Position numbers and translations under genes: made by a program. The notes beneath the pieces were generated by a model, which saw only the letters and a list, made by a program, of their open reading frames with translations, was not told where the DNA came from and searched no databases. Below, in pieces: positions 37,601-49,280 of a stretch of 64,000 nucleotides of DNA; position 1 is the stretch's first letter; every line of letters starts with the position of its first letter. The DNA is from Blastocladiella emersonii ATCC 22665 (Eukaryota > Blastocladiomycota > Blastocladiomycetes > Blastocladiales > Blastocladiaceae). The DNA is taken from the NCBI GenBank assembly GCA_025594325.1, contig JANHCV010000002.1, forward strand, positions 1,860,001 through 1,924,000, read 5' to 3'.

Positions 37601-40600
37601 CGCGTGCCGCAGCTCCTGGTACATGGCCGCGAGCATGTTGGGCACCGACGACGTCAGCGGGATGTGCTTGAGCACCAGCGTGTACACGGGGCACTTGCTC
37701 TTGGCCGTGCCCGAGTGGTAGAACCACCGCTGGACGTGCGTCGCGGCGGTCCCGATTGGGTCCGACCCGGCCACGGCGTACCCAGGCTGCAGCGCCGTCG
37801 GCAGGATCATCGGGTCGAGCGGCAGGTTCAGGTGCGGGTCAACCCACTGCACCGCGTGGTACAGCGCCATGAACTGCTCGCGCTGCGGCGACACCATGTG
37901 CAGCGCGATCGCGTCGCGGTACTTGTGCACGAGATGCAGGTACCGCGCCGGCTGGCCCTCGAGCTGGTGCGCGCCGTGGCCATGGTGCAGGCTCGAGACG
38001 CTGCTGAGGCTCGGCGACGGCGACGGGCCGCGCGCGACCGCGTCCATGGACGACGACGACGAGAGGCAGCACAGGCTCTCGAGGAACGCCGTGATCTGCG
38101 GGAGGAACTTGGCGACGAACGAGTTCATGGGGCTCATAAACTCCTCCTTGCCGCCGAAATAGACGCCGTTGGCCGTGTTCTGGATGACCTTGGCGATGAG
38201 CGTGCGGGCGCGCTGGTTGAGCGGCGACGCGCTCGAGACGATGGCCGGGCACACGAGGCGGAGGAACACGAGGTTACCGAGCCCGACGAGCCGGTACGTC
38301 GGGAATTTGGTCTCGGTGAGGTCGGCGAGCGCCTTGCACAGGATGCGCAGCCGCGGGGTCGCCGTGGCCGCCGTCTCGAGGACCGCCGTGAGCATCGACT
38401 CGCACAGCGCCTCGAGTCGCTCAAACGCCATGGCGGCCGCGCTGTTGATGGCCGTCTCGCTGCCCGTTGCCGACGCCGCCGTCGTGGGCGACGGCGCGAC
38501 CATCTTGTCCGGGTCGACCTCGATCACGGCCTCGGTCGCGCTGGCGAGCACGCGCTGCACCGCGTTGACCATGGCGTCGGCCTCCTGGCGCACCACGAGC
38601 GACGCGAGCTTGACGGCAAACACGTTGTTGCGGAGAAACGTCTGCGGCTGGCTCGTGACGGCGAGTTCGGCGCGCGTCACGCGGATCACCGCGTCGATGT
38701 CGCGCGGCATCGTGCTCGGCGTAGCGTACGCGGCCATGGGCGACGCGGCGGACGGTGGCGCTGCGGCCTCGGGCGATCGCGCGTAGTGGAACACGGTCTG
38801 CGCGGCATCGTCGAGATCCGACAGAGGTACGACGGCGTTGAGGGCGAGGAGGATCGGCTCCGAGAGGAAATCGGCGATCGAGACCTCGCCGCCGTCGGTG
38901 CGGCGGCGCTCGAGCGCCTGCAGGATCCACGGCGGCGGGAGCTTGAGGCGGGCGCCGGCGATGAGCACGTTGACGGCCACGTCAAAGTGGAGCAGCGCCG
39001 TCGTGTGCTTCTCGGAGAACAGCATGCGCGGGAACAGCTGCTGGAGGCGGACGCGTCCCGTGTCGGTGGTCGGGTGCACGAACCGGTGCACGGCGCACAG
39101 CCGCTCGAGCAGGTCCATGCACGGCGCCTCGTTGGCGGGGACCTCGACCCACGCCGCGACGCGGTCGAGGACCGGGTCGAGCAGCGCCGAGTCCCACCAC
39201 AGGTACGGGAACAACTTGCCGAGGAGCGCGAGGTACGGCTGCGCGTGGAAGTCCTGGAGCCGCGGGAGGAACGCCGCGGCGAGCTGGCCGAGACTCGCGG
39301 GGCTGCGCGACCGCAGGTCGTATGACGACACGGCCGAGAGGACCGTCGCGATGCCCTCGTCGTCGTACTCGCGGATCGCCGTCGGGATGATGGACAGCGC
39401 AAACTGCAGGTTTCCCGGGTGCACGCGCAGGAACGTGCTCGGGTGGATGCGCGCGAACCGGCCGCTGTGCAGGGCGCGGTCCAGCACGTCCGACGACGGG
39501 TGGCTCGGCGCCGCGAGGAGGAATGACGTGAGCAGGAACGTGTCGACCTCGGGGCAGTGCGGCAGCTTGGTCAGCGTGTGGTCGAGCGCGAGCTGCACGT
39601 TGGGCGTCGACTCGATGTCCGTGAGCGCGCGGCAGTACTGGTCGAACGTCATGTTCGACAGCCACCGCGTGTACACGTCGCGGTTGTGCGGCGACGAGAA
39701 GAGCGGCTCCTCGGCGGTCGCGTTCCAGCGCAGGACCGCCTGGAGACACTTGCGCGCGGCGCGCGCGAGCTTGCCGTCGCGCGTGCACTGGCACAGCAGG
39801 ACCATGGTCTCGACCTCGCTGTGGATCAGGCGCCAGTCGAGCGGCGCCGCCGCCGTCGACCCCGCGTGCAGGTCGAGCAGACTCGTGAAGAAGAGGAGCA
39901 TGTGGTACGCGAGTGTTGGGTCGTCGGAGCTGATGCGGATGACGTGCCGCTGCAGCGTCACGAGCAGCGACGCGATGCGCACGCGGACCTCGGGGACCGC
40001 CGTCGTCGAGCACTGGAGGAAGATCTGCACCGCGCGCCGCTGCAAAGGGCGCACACACTTGACCATGACGCGGTACAGGAACACGAGCGAGTCGGGGTCC
40101 TCGGCGAGGAACGTGCACTGCTCGAGCGCGCCGAGCATCTCGACCAGCGGGAGCTCAGCCGGGGCGGGCATGCCGCCACCGCCGCCGGCCACCGAGTTGC
40201 GGGCCGCGCCGCCGATGGCCACGCCCGTGCTACCGATCCCTCCGCCAATGATGGGTCCAGGACCGCCCGTCGCGCCGATTTGGCCACTCGCGGCGCCGAT
40301 ACTGCCGCTGACGCCGGCCCCCAGCCCGCCGGCGCTGCTGGTGCTGCCGTTGACCGTGGACGAGCTGTTATTGTTGACGTTGCTGCTGCTGCTCCCGCCG
40401 CCGAGGCCGGGGAGGCTGCCCATGCGGCTCGGCTTCTTGGGTTTGTCCTTTTCCTTACCGCTCGACGTCGCGTTGACAGCGATGCTCGCCACGGCGGCGG
40501 TGATGGACAATGGCGACGCGACCGACACGCTGGACATGAAGGATGCCGCGACCGACTCTTCGCTCAGGGCGTCGTCGTCGTAGCAGAACTGGGCAATAAG

Positions 40601-42313
40601 GCCGCGCATGTAGTCCCGGATCGGGCGGTGGTGGTTCGGGAGCAGGGCGCCGTCGAGGATGCGGCCGAGGCGCGCGATACCCTGGCACGTCAGGGCCATG
40701 GCGACGAGCGAGTTGGTGGACCGCCACGCGTCGAGGAAAGTGGCGCCATGCGCGGCAATGACGAGGGCGAGCAGCTCGACGACGACCACGTCGGGCAGCG
40801 AGTCGGGCATCTCGATCGAGTTGACCACCTCGTGCGTGAGCTCGATGCACATGGGCAGCGTGTCCTCGACGAGGAACGACAGGTACCGCTCGGCCGAGGT
40901 GCCGGCGAGCATGGCGTTAAGCTTGAGAATGTCGACGACGACGATCGGCAGCGTCTCGTGGACACCGCGGCCGCCGGACCCGGCCGCCTTGAGCGCGCGG
41001 CGGATGTACTCGATGAACCCGGCGCGCCGCGACAGCGCGCCCGTCTTGTCCTTGACCTTGCCGAGCGCCGCGACCGTCTTGTCCGAGTTGAGGACGACGG
41101 CGAGCAGCGCGAGAGGCCACGCGACCACCTTCTTCTTGAGGTCGACGGCCGCCGCGAGCGTGTCGAAGAGCGTGTCGAGGTCGGCGCGGAACCCGGTCAG
41201 CATCGCGTCGCGCGCGCGCTCGTCCATGTCCGAGCACTCGCACTCGCCCGTGACGAGCGCCTGGAACCCGTCCGGGTACAGCTCGATCCACGTCCACAGG
41301 ATGTGGTGGAAGATCTGGAGCAGCAGCACGCGGCGCTCCTTTTTCAGCTGCGGCAGCGCGCGCGACAGCTCCTGCAGGAAGCACCGGATGCGGTGCCCGT
41401 CGTACAGGCCCCACCCGGCGAGGTGCAGCGTGATGTCCGTGGCCGCGGCGATCGCGCCCGACCCGTAGTGCGAGTCGACGTCGTAGTTGGGCGTCGGCGC
41501 GCCCGACACGAGCAGCGGCACCTGCACGTCGTTGTAGAAGGTCTCCCAGTTGGACGCGCTGATGGCGAAGGCGACGCGGCCGACCGACGTGAGCAGCGTG
41601 TCGGGCAGGTTGTCCGAGTGGAACTCGCCCGACTGGATGACCGACGACCGCAGGTGCAGGTGCGACGCGACGGGCAGGTACGGCGAGAGCAGGCCGCGGC
41701 CCGCGTCGTCGCGCAGGAGCATGCACTGGCGCAGCCACTGCAGCAGGGCCTCGGCGAGCGGCGGATCGAGCGCGAGTGGCGGGTGCGACGGGAGCGGGAT
41801 CAGGTGCTGTTGGCTAAACGCGTTGGGTGCGACGTCAGCATGGGTCGGCGGCGAGTCGCGAGGCCGGGCGTACCTCTCGGGAAACCAGCGGGCGTAGAGA
41901 AGGTCGGCGATAATGTCAATGAGCACGACGATGCTGGCGCACACGTCGTTGGTCGCGCCGTGCGTGTCGATCAGCTACGCGCAACAAAAAGTGTGAGTGG
42001 ACAGGCGGACGATCGACCCTTGGTGAGGTGCGTGCGTACCCGGTGGACCTCCATGGCCATGGACAGCATGTGGTGGATGATGGCGGTGCCATTCTGGTCG
42101 TCAAGCGCGAGGGCCTTGAGCGTCTGCAGGACGGCCAACCCGTCCTTGTCGAGGCGCGTCTCGACCGAGCTCCCAAACTGGTTGATGGTCTTGAGCGGGA
42201 ACTATCGATGCGAGCGAGCGGGTCAGGCCTGAGCCGCGTAGCGGGCGCTGCGATCGCCGCACCTTTTCCCTCAGTCGCCTGACGAGCGACGGGATGATAG
42301 CGCCCTCCGCCAT
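34615..42313 (-). CDS. NF1: Neurofibromin / Ira-type Ras GTPase-activating protein
   Basis: Six exons: 42263-42313, 42040-42201, 41874-41974, 36788-41813, 36562-36727 and 34615-36506, giving about 2465 aa. It stimulates GTP hydrolysis by Ras, shutting off Ras-cAMP/MAPK signalling. The central RasGAP domain carries the arginine-finger segment TFLRNNVFAVKL (about residue 1166), FLRLVCPAIV (about 1292) and KVIQNTANGVYFGGKEEFM, all diagnostic. Directly downstream is the Sec14/CRAL-TRIO lipid-binding module (about 1465-1580; YTLVLKHIPL, VCLVVDATFSV) and a PH-like part (about 1580-1695), the neurofibromin-specific pair. Long helical HEAT-like regions flank both sides; a poly-Gly/Ser linker interrupts the N-terminal part (about residue 520-560). 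Introns at 41814-41873 and 36728-36787 are each 60 bp; the first has no in-frame stop. The start ATG gives MAEGAIIPSLVRRL. Confidence 0.93.
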
Positions 42314-42846
42314 GGCGAGTTGCAGTTACGTCGACCGATGAGCGGTAACGGCGGCGGATCAAGTGGACAAGTGCGGGGTTCGGCGCTCGCGGCGCGGATG
42401 ATACATGGGCAGCGAGGGCCGGCAGCGACGACCGCGTTGCGGCGACTTGGAGGCGATCACGGCGCGAGTGGTGGAGTGTGAGGGTGCGCCAGAATAGCCA
42501 GCGTGCGCCATTCCGCGGCATTGTCGGGGTGCGGCGCGCGGCGCGAGACGCGTGCGCGCGTGTGGCGGAACGCGTCGCCCACGCGCACGCGCTCGGGTCG
42601 CGTGAGTGGCGGGCCGCGCGCTGCGAGACGTTTTCCGTGGCATGAGCATCGCCGCGCGCCTTCTGGCCCGTCGGTCGCGGCCTCGCGGCGCGCTGTTCTC
42701 AGGGTCGGTAGACGAGGGCAGCGAGATCAAGAGTTCCAACTATTTATAAAACAATCGATCGTTTTCAAGGGACCAGGTGTATTCCATCACGCACAGGCCG
42801 CGGTGGGGAGCGCGCGGCAGCCGTCGTCGACGAGGGAACAGCACGC
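42314..42846. other. Intergenic: NF1 promoter and eL34 terminator
   Basis: It contains an AT-rich patch (about 42738-42765) just 3' of the eL34 gene. On the minus strand this reads TTTTATAAATAG and could serve 3'-end formation. The rest is GC-rich. No gene is seen. Confidence 0.5.
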
Positions 42847-43254
42847 TTAGGCCTTCTTGGCAGCGGCCTTCTTGGCAGCCTTCTTGGCGTCCTTCTTGGG
42901 CTTAGCCTCGGCAGCCTTGGTCTGGGCGTCGGCGGCCTTGAGCACCTTCTTGACGATCTTCTGCTCCTCAATGAGGAAGGCGCGGAGGATGCGCTCGCGG
43001 ACGCAGTGGCCGCAGCGGGAGCCGCCGTAGGTGCGCGAGACGGTCTTCTGGCGCTTGGACAGGGTCGCGTACTTGCGGGGGCGGAGGGCGGGGATGCCGG
43101 CCAGGGCGAGACCGCAGTCACCGCACTTGGGCGACGCAGCCTTCTTGTGCTCGTAGTGGTAGACGAGCTTGCCACCGGGGGTCTTGACCACGCGAACCTT
43201 GTTCGACTTGGTGTTGTACGAGAGGCGACGGCGGTAGGTGAGGCGCTGGACCAT
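42847..43254 (-). CDS. RPL34: 60S ribosomal protein eL34
   Basis: Single exon, 135 aa. The sequence begins [19 protein letters not shown], the conserved eL34 N-terminus. It has paired zinc-type cysteines, [12 protein letters not shown] and [18 protein letters not shown], spaced as in the family. The tail is an Ala/Lys-rich extension typical of lower eukaryotes. eL34 is a cytosolic large-subunit protein. There is no intron in the coding part, unlike many fungal ribosomal protein genes. A 2.4-kb divergent region separates it from the next gene. Confidence 0.97.
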   Translation of the reverse strand: MVQRLTYRRRLSYNTKSNKVRVVKTPGGKLVYHYEHKKAASPKCGDCGLALAGIPALRPRKYATLSKRQKTVSRTYGGSRCGHCVRERILRAFLIEEQKIVKKVLKAADAQTKAAEAKPKKDAKKAAKKAAAKKA

Positions 43255-45700
43255 TTTGGATGACTGCAGCGTCGGAACAACGCAGAATCAACGCAAAACG
43301 GGCAGGGCAGGGGCGAGACGGGGAGGTTTGGGAGCGGTTCGGGCAGAAATCGAACGGGCAGAGGTTCAAGAGGGAAATTTAGGCAAGGAGCGCAGAAATC
43401 GGTGTTTCGGCGATTTTTGAGGGGTACGAGTAGCGTTCGGCGAGGCGAAAGCGAGCGTTTCGTTGGACGAGCGTTGGTTTCAAGGTATACACGGTAGCGT
43501 TACGGCGGGCGCCACGGTGAGTGATTCTGGACCAGCGGCGTGCGGACGTCACGGAGCACGCATGACGGCCACTGCGACGACGACGGACGACGGCAACCAC
43601 GAGAGCGATTTTGACTGTTTTGGCGACGGCGTTTGTGGTGGCGAGTGGCAGACCACAGATTCCACAGGTGGTGGTAGGTCTTAGGTTCCGCGGGGTGGCG
43701 TGTGCGGGGGTGATGGATCGGCGTGTCTGCCGTGACGGAATGGTCGCATCGTCACGGCCAGCGGTGGCGGGTGGTTGGGGGATGGTGGTAGGCGCGGTCC
43801 GCTGGACGTCGTCGTCGTCCTCGTCGCCGTCGTTGTCGTGGCCGTCGCAGCCGTGCATCGTGTGTGCTCCATGGTAGTAGTTCATGCGGACCTGCTTCCG
43901 ATTCGTCAGAGACGGAACAGAGCAAGCTCGCTGGCCCACACAAGTCGGAGCCAGCGAGCGGCAGTGTGGCTGAACTGCAACCGCCAGTCACCTGACCTCA
44001 AATCGCAAAGTCGCTGTGCTTTGCGCCACACCTCGAGCTCCTCAAGCAACGACAGACCTCTCCAGCTTGGTGCAATCCCTCAAGCGAGTCTCTCCCGAGC
44101 GTTCTGCACCACTATCGCGCTTGAATCGTCGCGATTCTGATGAGTCGCTGCTCGTTCCGCCGCTGCCGCGACGAACATGGGCGACAGAAAGGCCCAGCGC
44201 GCGCCCCAGCCTGCCACTAGGCCAGCGGATCGCGTTGCGCTCAGTCCGATCCCGAGAGGAGCGCGGCAACGCGAGGGAAATGAGGGCGAGGTCACAAGGC
44301 CGGCGCAGAGCCGCGGGAAGAAGGGCGAGAAAAAAAAATCGACCACGGGACCCGTGGCGGCGCGTGAGGCGGCGCAACGCCGTGCGCCGAACGCCGCCGC
44401 CCGCTTTTGCCGACCCGCTCCCACCGCTGCTCGGTAGCTGCTGCTGGTCAGAGCGTCCTCCCTCTCCTCCTCCTCCTCCTCCGCCCTCGTGGTCCCGTTC
44501 CCTCGTGTGCTCACCCGTACTGCGCCGTTGGAGCGCGCTTCCCACCACCCATCGTGCCCCGCTGCTCCTCTACGCCCGGCGACGCCATCGACCTGAGCGA
44601 GTTCCCCGAGCTGCTGCGCGGTCCCCTCCTCCCCGTTCCCCACCTGCATCTGACTGGACCCGCGCGCGCTCTACCGTGTCCCCGCTCGCCTCTGTACTCG
44701 CTGCACCGTCGACACGAGTCTGTCGCCGCCGCCGCACCTCCCACGCCCGCTCGCTCGCTCGCCCATCTCCGGCCATCTCCACCGCGGCCGACACGATTCA
44801 GCCGTACCGCTGCACGACCAGCGACCTGCAGGCCGCGACTCGCAGCCCGGCCCCCACGCAAGCCACCGCGGCTGCATCCGCGACGCGACGCGTCGTCCCC
44901 GTCTCTCTTCCTCGCCCTCGCTGCCCGCGCTGCCGCTGCCAGTCGAGTCCGCGACCGCTTCATTTGACTCTCGGTACGGCCGATCTCTCCGTCCACGTCT
45001 CTCGCAGGCAGGCGCGTGCTCTGTGGTGCCTCCTCGGTGGCGAGCCGCAACTCGCCGCTTCCCAAGTTGGGCCCGACTGCCGTCGCCCGCCGCCACCACC
45101 AACGGCACGCGGCGAACCTTGTCTCGATGCCGCTGTCGGCTCCGCGCTCCTGCTCGCCCGAGCCGGTCGGCGCAAAGTCTGCCTGCGCTGCTCCTCCCAC
45201 CCTCCCTCCATCGCAGACGCACCGACTGACCCGCCCACATCGTTCCTGGCGCGTAGCAGTCCTCGATTGACCGACTAGCCCCCGGATCTGGCCGCTCAGC
45301 ACGCCGTCAACTTGTACGTGCATTCACATGTCCCGCTGTGTGGCGATACTAGTGCGCGCAGGCGTTGGAGCCGGCATGTGGGCGGCACGGCCCAGTCCGC
45401 GCACACGCCTGGCCCACTCGGTCCCTCCTCCCTTGTTCCTTTCCCTCCGCTGCCGTCGGGCGCGTCGGTCTCGGTCGCATCCTACTCTGGACGCGCGATC
45501 AGGCCAGAGTCCGCGATACGCGTGTCTCGGAGTCCCGCGCGGCGGCGCCACCTCTTGTGCCTGTCGTCCACCCAACTCGCTCTCTCTCTCCCCCCTGCTC
45601 TCCGCTCATGAAACACCATGTATTCGCATGCTCACCACGCCGCTCCGCACCCCAGCTGGTCGCTACCGCCTAGACACGCCGACCGAGACACGCAGCAGAC
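43255..45700. other. Long divergent intergenic region with pyrimidine-rich leader
   Basis: 2.45 kb between eL34 (-) and the FCP1-type phosphatase (+). From about 44430 to 45660 the plus strand is strongly C/T-rich, which gives long Arg/Ser/Pro-rich open frames on both strands that I regard as artefacts. A minus-strand frame at 43379-43939 contains one CGICG motif but nothing else. I see no convincing gene; it probably holds two promoters and a long 5' leader. Confidence 0.55.
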
Positions 45701-48700
45701 ATGGCCGATCTGAGCCTGGCCGCCTCCGCCGAGCTCTGCGCACCGGAGGTGCCGGCCACCATCAGCGTCGTGCACACGCCGTCGCTCGTCGCCGTCGGCT
45801 CCTCGGGCTCGCGCGCCTCGAGCACCGAGCACTCGCCCGTGCGCCAGCGCCAGCGCATGCGCCTGAGCCGCGACATGGACCCCGCCGACGCCGACACCGA
45901 GTCCGCCCTGCCGCCGCGCGCCGCCTCCACCACCCCGACGCTGCGCTCGATCCAGCAGATCATGAACAGGTTCTCGGCCGCATGCGCCAAGTACGACGCG
46001 GCCGTCGAGCGCATCATGTCGCCCTCGGCGCTCGACCTGCCGCCCTCCAACCCCGCCTCGTCGCTGTGCTCGTCGCCCCTCGTCGAAATGACGTGCGAGA
46101 CTACGGCCTCGTGCGAGCTGTCCTCGGCGCCGTCTTCGTCGGCCACCCCGCGCCGCCGCCCCGTGGACCTGCACCTCGAGCACGCCGAGGCGCGCGGCCG
46201 CCCCGGCGCCACCGACTCGCCGCTCCCGACCCCGCTCCTCACCCCGACGCTGCCGCTCTCGCACGTCACCCCCGAGGCCGACCGCGCCAGCGGCGATCTT
46301 GCTACGGCCCCGCCCGCGCGGTGTGACACGCCGTCGCCGCGCTCGACGCACAACCGCACCTACACCATGGACGCGGACGGCGACACGGACATGCTCGACT
46401 CCGAGGACGCCATGGACGCGGACTCGGAGGACAATGGCGGCGGCGAGAACCACCACCATCATCACCACCACTACCACCAGCACCTCGCCACCGTTCCGGC
46501 CCTGCCGCCGTCGCCGCCCGCCCCGACCCACGAGCCGTCCTTCATGACCACGCTCGCCCAGCGCCAGGCTGCTGCGGCCGCTTCGGCCCCGCAGCCGCTC
46601 CCGCTCCCGCCGCGGTCCGGCGATTCGGCCGCCTCGGGCATTGACAGCGACAGCGACATGGACAGCCACGACGAGTACGACCACCACCACGGGCACGGGC
46701 ACGCGCACGCGCACGGCAGCGGGCGGTTCAACACGCACCAGTACGCGGGCGGCGACCACTGCGACCTCGAGGACGCGCTCGGCGCCGACGGCAGGCCGCA
46801 CCCCGACGACGACGACTGGGACCACGACACCATCGACTTCATGGCGAGCGTGCCGCCGCTGTCGCTGCTGTACGGCCAGCGCGAGGAGCCGCTGCTGCCG
46901 CCCATCATGCCTGGCCGCACCCACACGCTGGTGCTCGACCTCGACGAGACGCTGCTGCACTGCACCACGGTGCCGATCCCGAACCCGGGGCTCGCCTTCT
47001 CGGTCGACTTCAACGGCACGCGCTTCGACATCTACGGCAACCTGCGGCCCGGCGTGCGCCGGTTCCTGCGCCGCGTGTCGCGCGCCTATGAGGTGGTCAT
47101 CTTCACGGCGTCGCAGCAGGTGTACGCGGAGCGCGTGCTGCAGGCGCTCGACCCCGACCAAAAGTACATTCGCCACGTGCTGCACCGCGACCACTGCGTG
47201 CCGATCCTCGGCAACTACCTCAAGGACCTGTCGTCGCTCGGCCGCGACCTGCGCACCACCATCATCGTCGACAACGCACCGCAGGCGTTCGCGTACCACC
47301 CGGCCAACGGGCTCCCGATCCGCTCGTGGTACGACGACCCGCACGACCGCGCCCTCGCTCGCCTGTCGCGCCGCCTCCTCGCCCTCGCCCAGCTGCCCGA
47401 CGTGCGCCCCGCCATCCGCACCCTGTCGCTCGTCCACGCCCGCCTCGAGGGCGTCGCCCGCGCCTCGGGCCGCATGCCCGTCGGCCTCGCCATGGCCTAC
47501 GACGCGAGCGCGGCCGACGCCGCCGCCCTCGAGCCGCACGGCACCGGCATGGACCTCGACCACCCGCCCATGTCGCCCACGGGGTCCGTCGCGAGCTCGA
47601 CCGCCTCGACCATGCGCAGCATCGTCAGCGAGGCCGCGTCCGCGTCGTCGGCGTGGTCGCGCTACCCGCTCCCCGCCGCCGCGTACCCGCAGCTGTGGAT
47701 GCCGCCCGCCGAGCTCCCCGTGCAGGTCCAGGTCGCGCTCGGCGTGCTCGCCGCCGCCGCGGCTGCGTCGGGCACGGACATGTCGGCGACGATCCCCGGT
47801 GCTGGCGGTGTCGCCGCCCACGAGCACCAGCACCAGCAGGAGCAGCAGCAGCAGCCGAGCTTCGACGAGGAGGTGTCGCTCGACTCGCGCGCGCCGTCGC
47901 CGTGGGTCAACTCGCTCCACCTGCCGCACCTCGCTGGCTCGCCCGCCGCCGAGGCCAGCAGCGGCGGCGAGTGCGAGATGGTCACGGGCGTCGCCGAGGA
48001 GCCCTCGCTCAGCGCGTTCGCGGACCTCGACGCCGAGGTGGCTGCCGTCACGACGGCGTCATCCCCCGCTGTCATCCCGCCCAAGTCGCCGCTGCTCCCG
48101 TCCCCGCCCACCCCGGGCATCGCCGACCGCCGCGGCACCAACGTGTCGCGCCCGCTGCGCCTGTCGCCGACGCCGCCGTCGCCCGCCGTCGGCGTCCACG
48201 CGTCGCCCGCATTGTCGGCGCAGGACCCCGGCGCCGCGTGCCACGCGACGGTCTCGGCCGGGATCGACGCCGGGTGCCCCGCGCACACGACGTACGCGCT
48301 CGCCGTCACGCCGTCGTCGCCCGTCCTGTGCCCGCCCGACCTAGTGGCTGCCGTGACGTCGGCCGCCAGCTCGCCCGCGACCATGGCAGTCCCCGAGTGG
48401 GCCGTCGCTGGGCTCGGTGCCGCCATGGCCGCGGCCGCCGCGTCCGTCTCGGCATCCTCGGTCGCCACGTCGTCCCCGCTCCCGACCCCTGTCACGCCGA
48501 GCTTCCCCGGCGCAGCTACCGACCTCTCGTCCGCGCCGCCCTCGACGCTCCGCACCGGCGCCACGCACGCGTCGCGGCCCACGACGCCCGCGGCCGCCGG
48601 ATTGGGGGCCGACACGCCCTCGCGTGCCACGGTCGCGCCGCCGCCGGCGCCACCGCGGCCGCCGCGCGTCGCGGGCGGGCTCAGCCGGCCGTCGTCGCGG

Positions 48701-48877
48701 CTGTCGACGTCCGCGTCGCCGTTCCGGTCCAAGGAGGCGGCCGCTGTTGACGAGATGATGGTCGTCGTGTCCGCTGCTGCCGAGACCTCGGCTGCGGCCG
48801 CAGCGGCTGCAGCAGCGGCGCGCGGCGACGGCGGCGTGTCGCCCGCCAGCGAGGCGGTGCTCGCCGTCTCCGAGTAA
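45701..48877 (+). CDS. FCP1/SCP-type (NIF domain) protein phosphatase, large disordered flanks
   Basis: Single exon, 1058 aa. The catalytic FCP1-like domain spans about residues 405-560. It begins HTLVLDLDETLLHC, the DxDxT/V phosphatase motif in which the first Asp is the nucleophile. It continues with RPGVRRFLRRVS.AYEVVIFTAS, ALDPDQKYIRHVLHRDHC and the closing TTIIVDNAPQAFAYHPANGLPIRSWYDD. This order matches small CTD phosphatases and CTDSPL2/Nem1/Psr-type enzymes that act on phospho-Ser/Thr, for example in the RNA polymerase II CTD. No BRCT domain follows, so it is not FCP1 itself. The 400-residue N-terminus is disordered and acidic, with an eight-His run. The 500-residue C-terminus is Ser/Ala/Pro-rich. 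The closest subgroup cannot be fixed by eye. Confidence 0.9.
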   Translation: MADLSLAASAELCAPEVPATISVVHTPSLVAVGSSGSRASSTEHSPVRQRQRMRLSRDMDPADADTESALPPRAASTTPTLRSIQQIMNRFSAACAKYDAAVERIMSPSALDLPPSNPASSLCSSPLVEMTCETTASCELSSAPSSSATPRRRPVDLHLEHAEARGRPGATDSPLPTPLLTPTLPLSHVTPEADRASGDLATAPPARCDTPSPRSTHNRTYTMDADGDTDMLDSEDAMDADSEDNGGGENHHHHHHHYHQHLATVPALPPSPPAPTHEPSFMTTLAQRQAAAAASAPQPLPLPPRSGDSAASGIDSDSDMDSHDEYDHHHGHGHAHAHGSGRFNTHQYAGGDHCDLEDALGADGRPHPDDDDWDHDTIDFMASVPPLSLLYGQREEPLLPPIMPGRTHTLVLDLDETLLHCTTVPIPNPGLAFSVDFNGTRFDIYGNLRPGVRRFLRRVSRAYEVVIFTASQQVYAERVLQALDPDQKYIRHVLHRDHCVPILGNYLKDLSSLGRDLRTTIIVDNAPQAFAYHPANGLPIRSWYDDPHDRALARLSRRLLALAQLPDVRPAIRTLSLVHARLEGVARASGRMPVGLAMAYDASAADAAALEPHGTGMDLDHPPMSPTGSVASSTASTMRSIVSEAASASSAWSRYPLPAAAYPQLWMPPAELPVQVQVALGVLAAAAAASGTDMSATIPGAGGVAAHEHQHQQEQQQQPSFDEEVSLDSRAPSPWVNSLHLPHLAGSPAAEASSGGECEMVTGVAEEPSLSAFADLDAEVAAVTTASSPAVIPPKSPLLPSPPTPGIADRRGTNVSRPLRLSPTPPSPAVGVHASPALSAQDPGAACHATVSAGIDAGCPAHTTYALAVTPSSPVLCPPDLVAAVTSAASSPATMAVPEWAVAGLGAAMAAAAASVSASSVATSSPLPTPVTPSFPGAATDLSSAPPSTLRTGATHASRPTTPAAAGLGADTPSRATVAPPPAPPRPPRVAGGLSRPSSRLSTSASPFRSKEAAAVDEMMVVVSAAAETSAAAAAAAAAARGDGGVSPASEAVLAVSE

Positions 48878-49280
48878 CCTACCTGGTGCAGGCTCACCAC
48901 CACCACCCACCCCCTTCTTGTGTTATATGTTTATCAGTTCCCCCCTCCTCTCTCCGCCGCCCGCCGCCATCCCACCCACGCGCGCGTTTTTGTCTTCACC
49001 CTCAAGGGCGGGCGGGCGGGCGCTTTCCGTTTTCTGTACATATTTTCCCTCCCCTCTCCTCACGACGCATTTTCGTTCATTCCGCCTTCGAGTTGATATA
49101 CGCACGTTCAGTACCTGATCCTCGTCCGTCTCGCGCGTGTGGTGGTGGCCTGAGTCGATCGATGGCCATGGACGCTGGCCACGCGCGGTGGCCGTGGCCG
49201 CGGGCGCCGATGGCCGCGAGCGACGCGTCCCCCCTCTCAGCTCACTACCCAAGATGCAACAATGCAAGTGTATTGTACGT
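48878..49280. other. Convergent 3' intergenic region
   Basis: Terminators of the phosphatase (+) and the alpha/beta hydrolase (-). It holds CT-rich and T-rich tracts (about 48905-49100) suited to 3'-end formation. No gene is seen. Confidence 0.5.

Noticed and set aside
37208-42232. Two long plus-strand open frames (705 and 891 codons)
   Set aside because: Antisense to the RasGAP gene, with extreme Arg/Glu/Val bias. The RasGAP motifs lie on the other strand.
43379-43939. Minus-strand frame with a CGICG motif
   Set aside because: A single CxxC in an otherwise random, Arg/Thr-rich sequence is not enough to call a gene.
44016-45278. 420-codon Arg/Ser/Pro-rich plus-strand frame
   Set aside because: Arises from a C/T-rich leader; frames on the opposite strand are equally open. 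No conserved motif.
45632-47929. 765-codon minus-strand open frame
   Set aside because: Antisense shadow of the FCP1-type phosphatase, Arg/Val/Gly-rich, with no domain.
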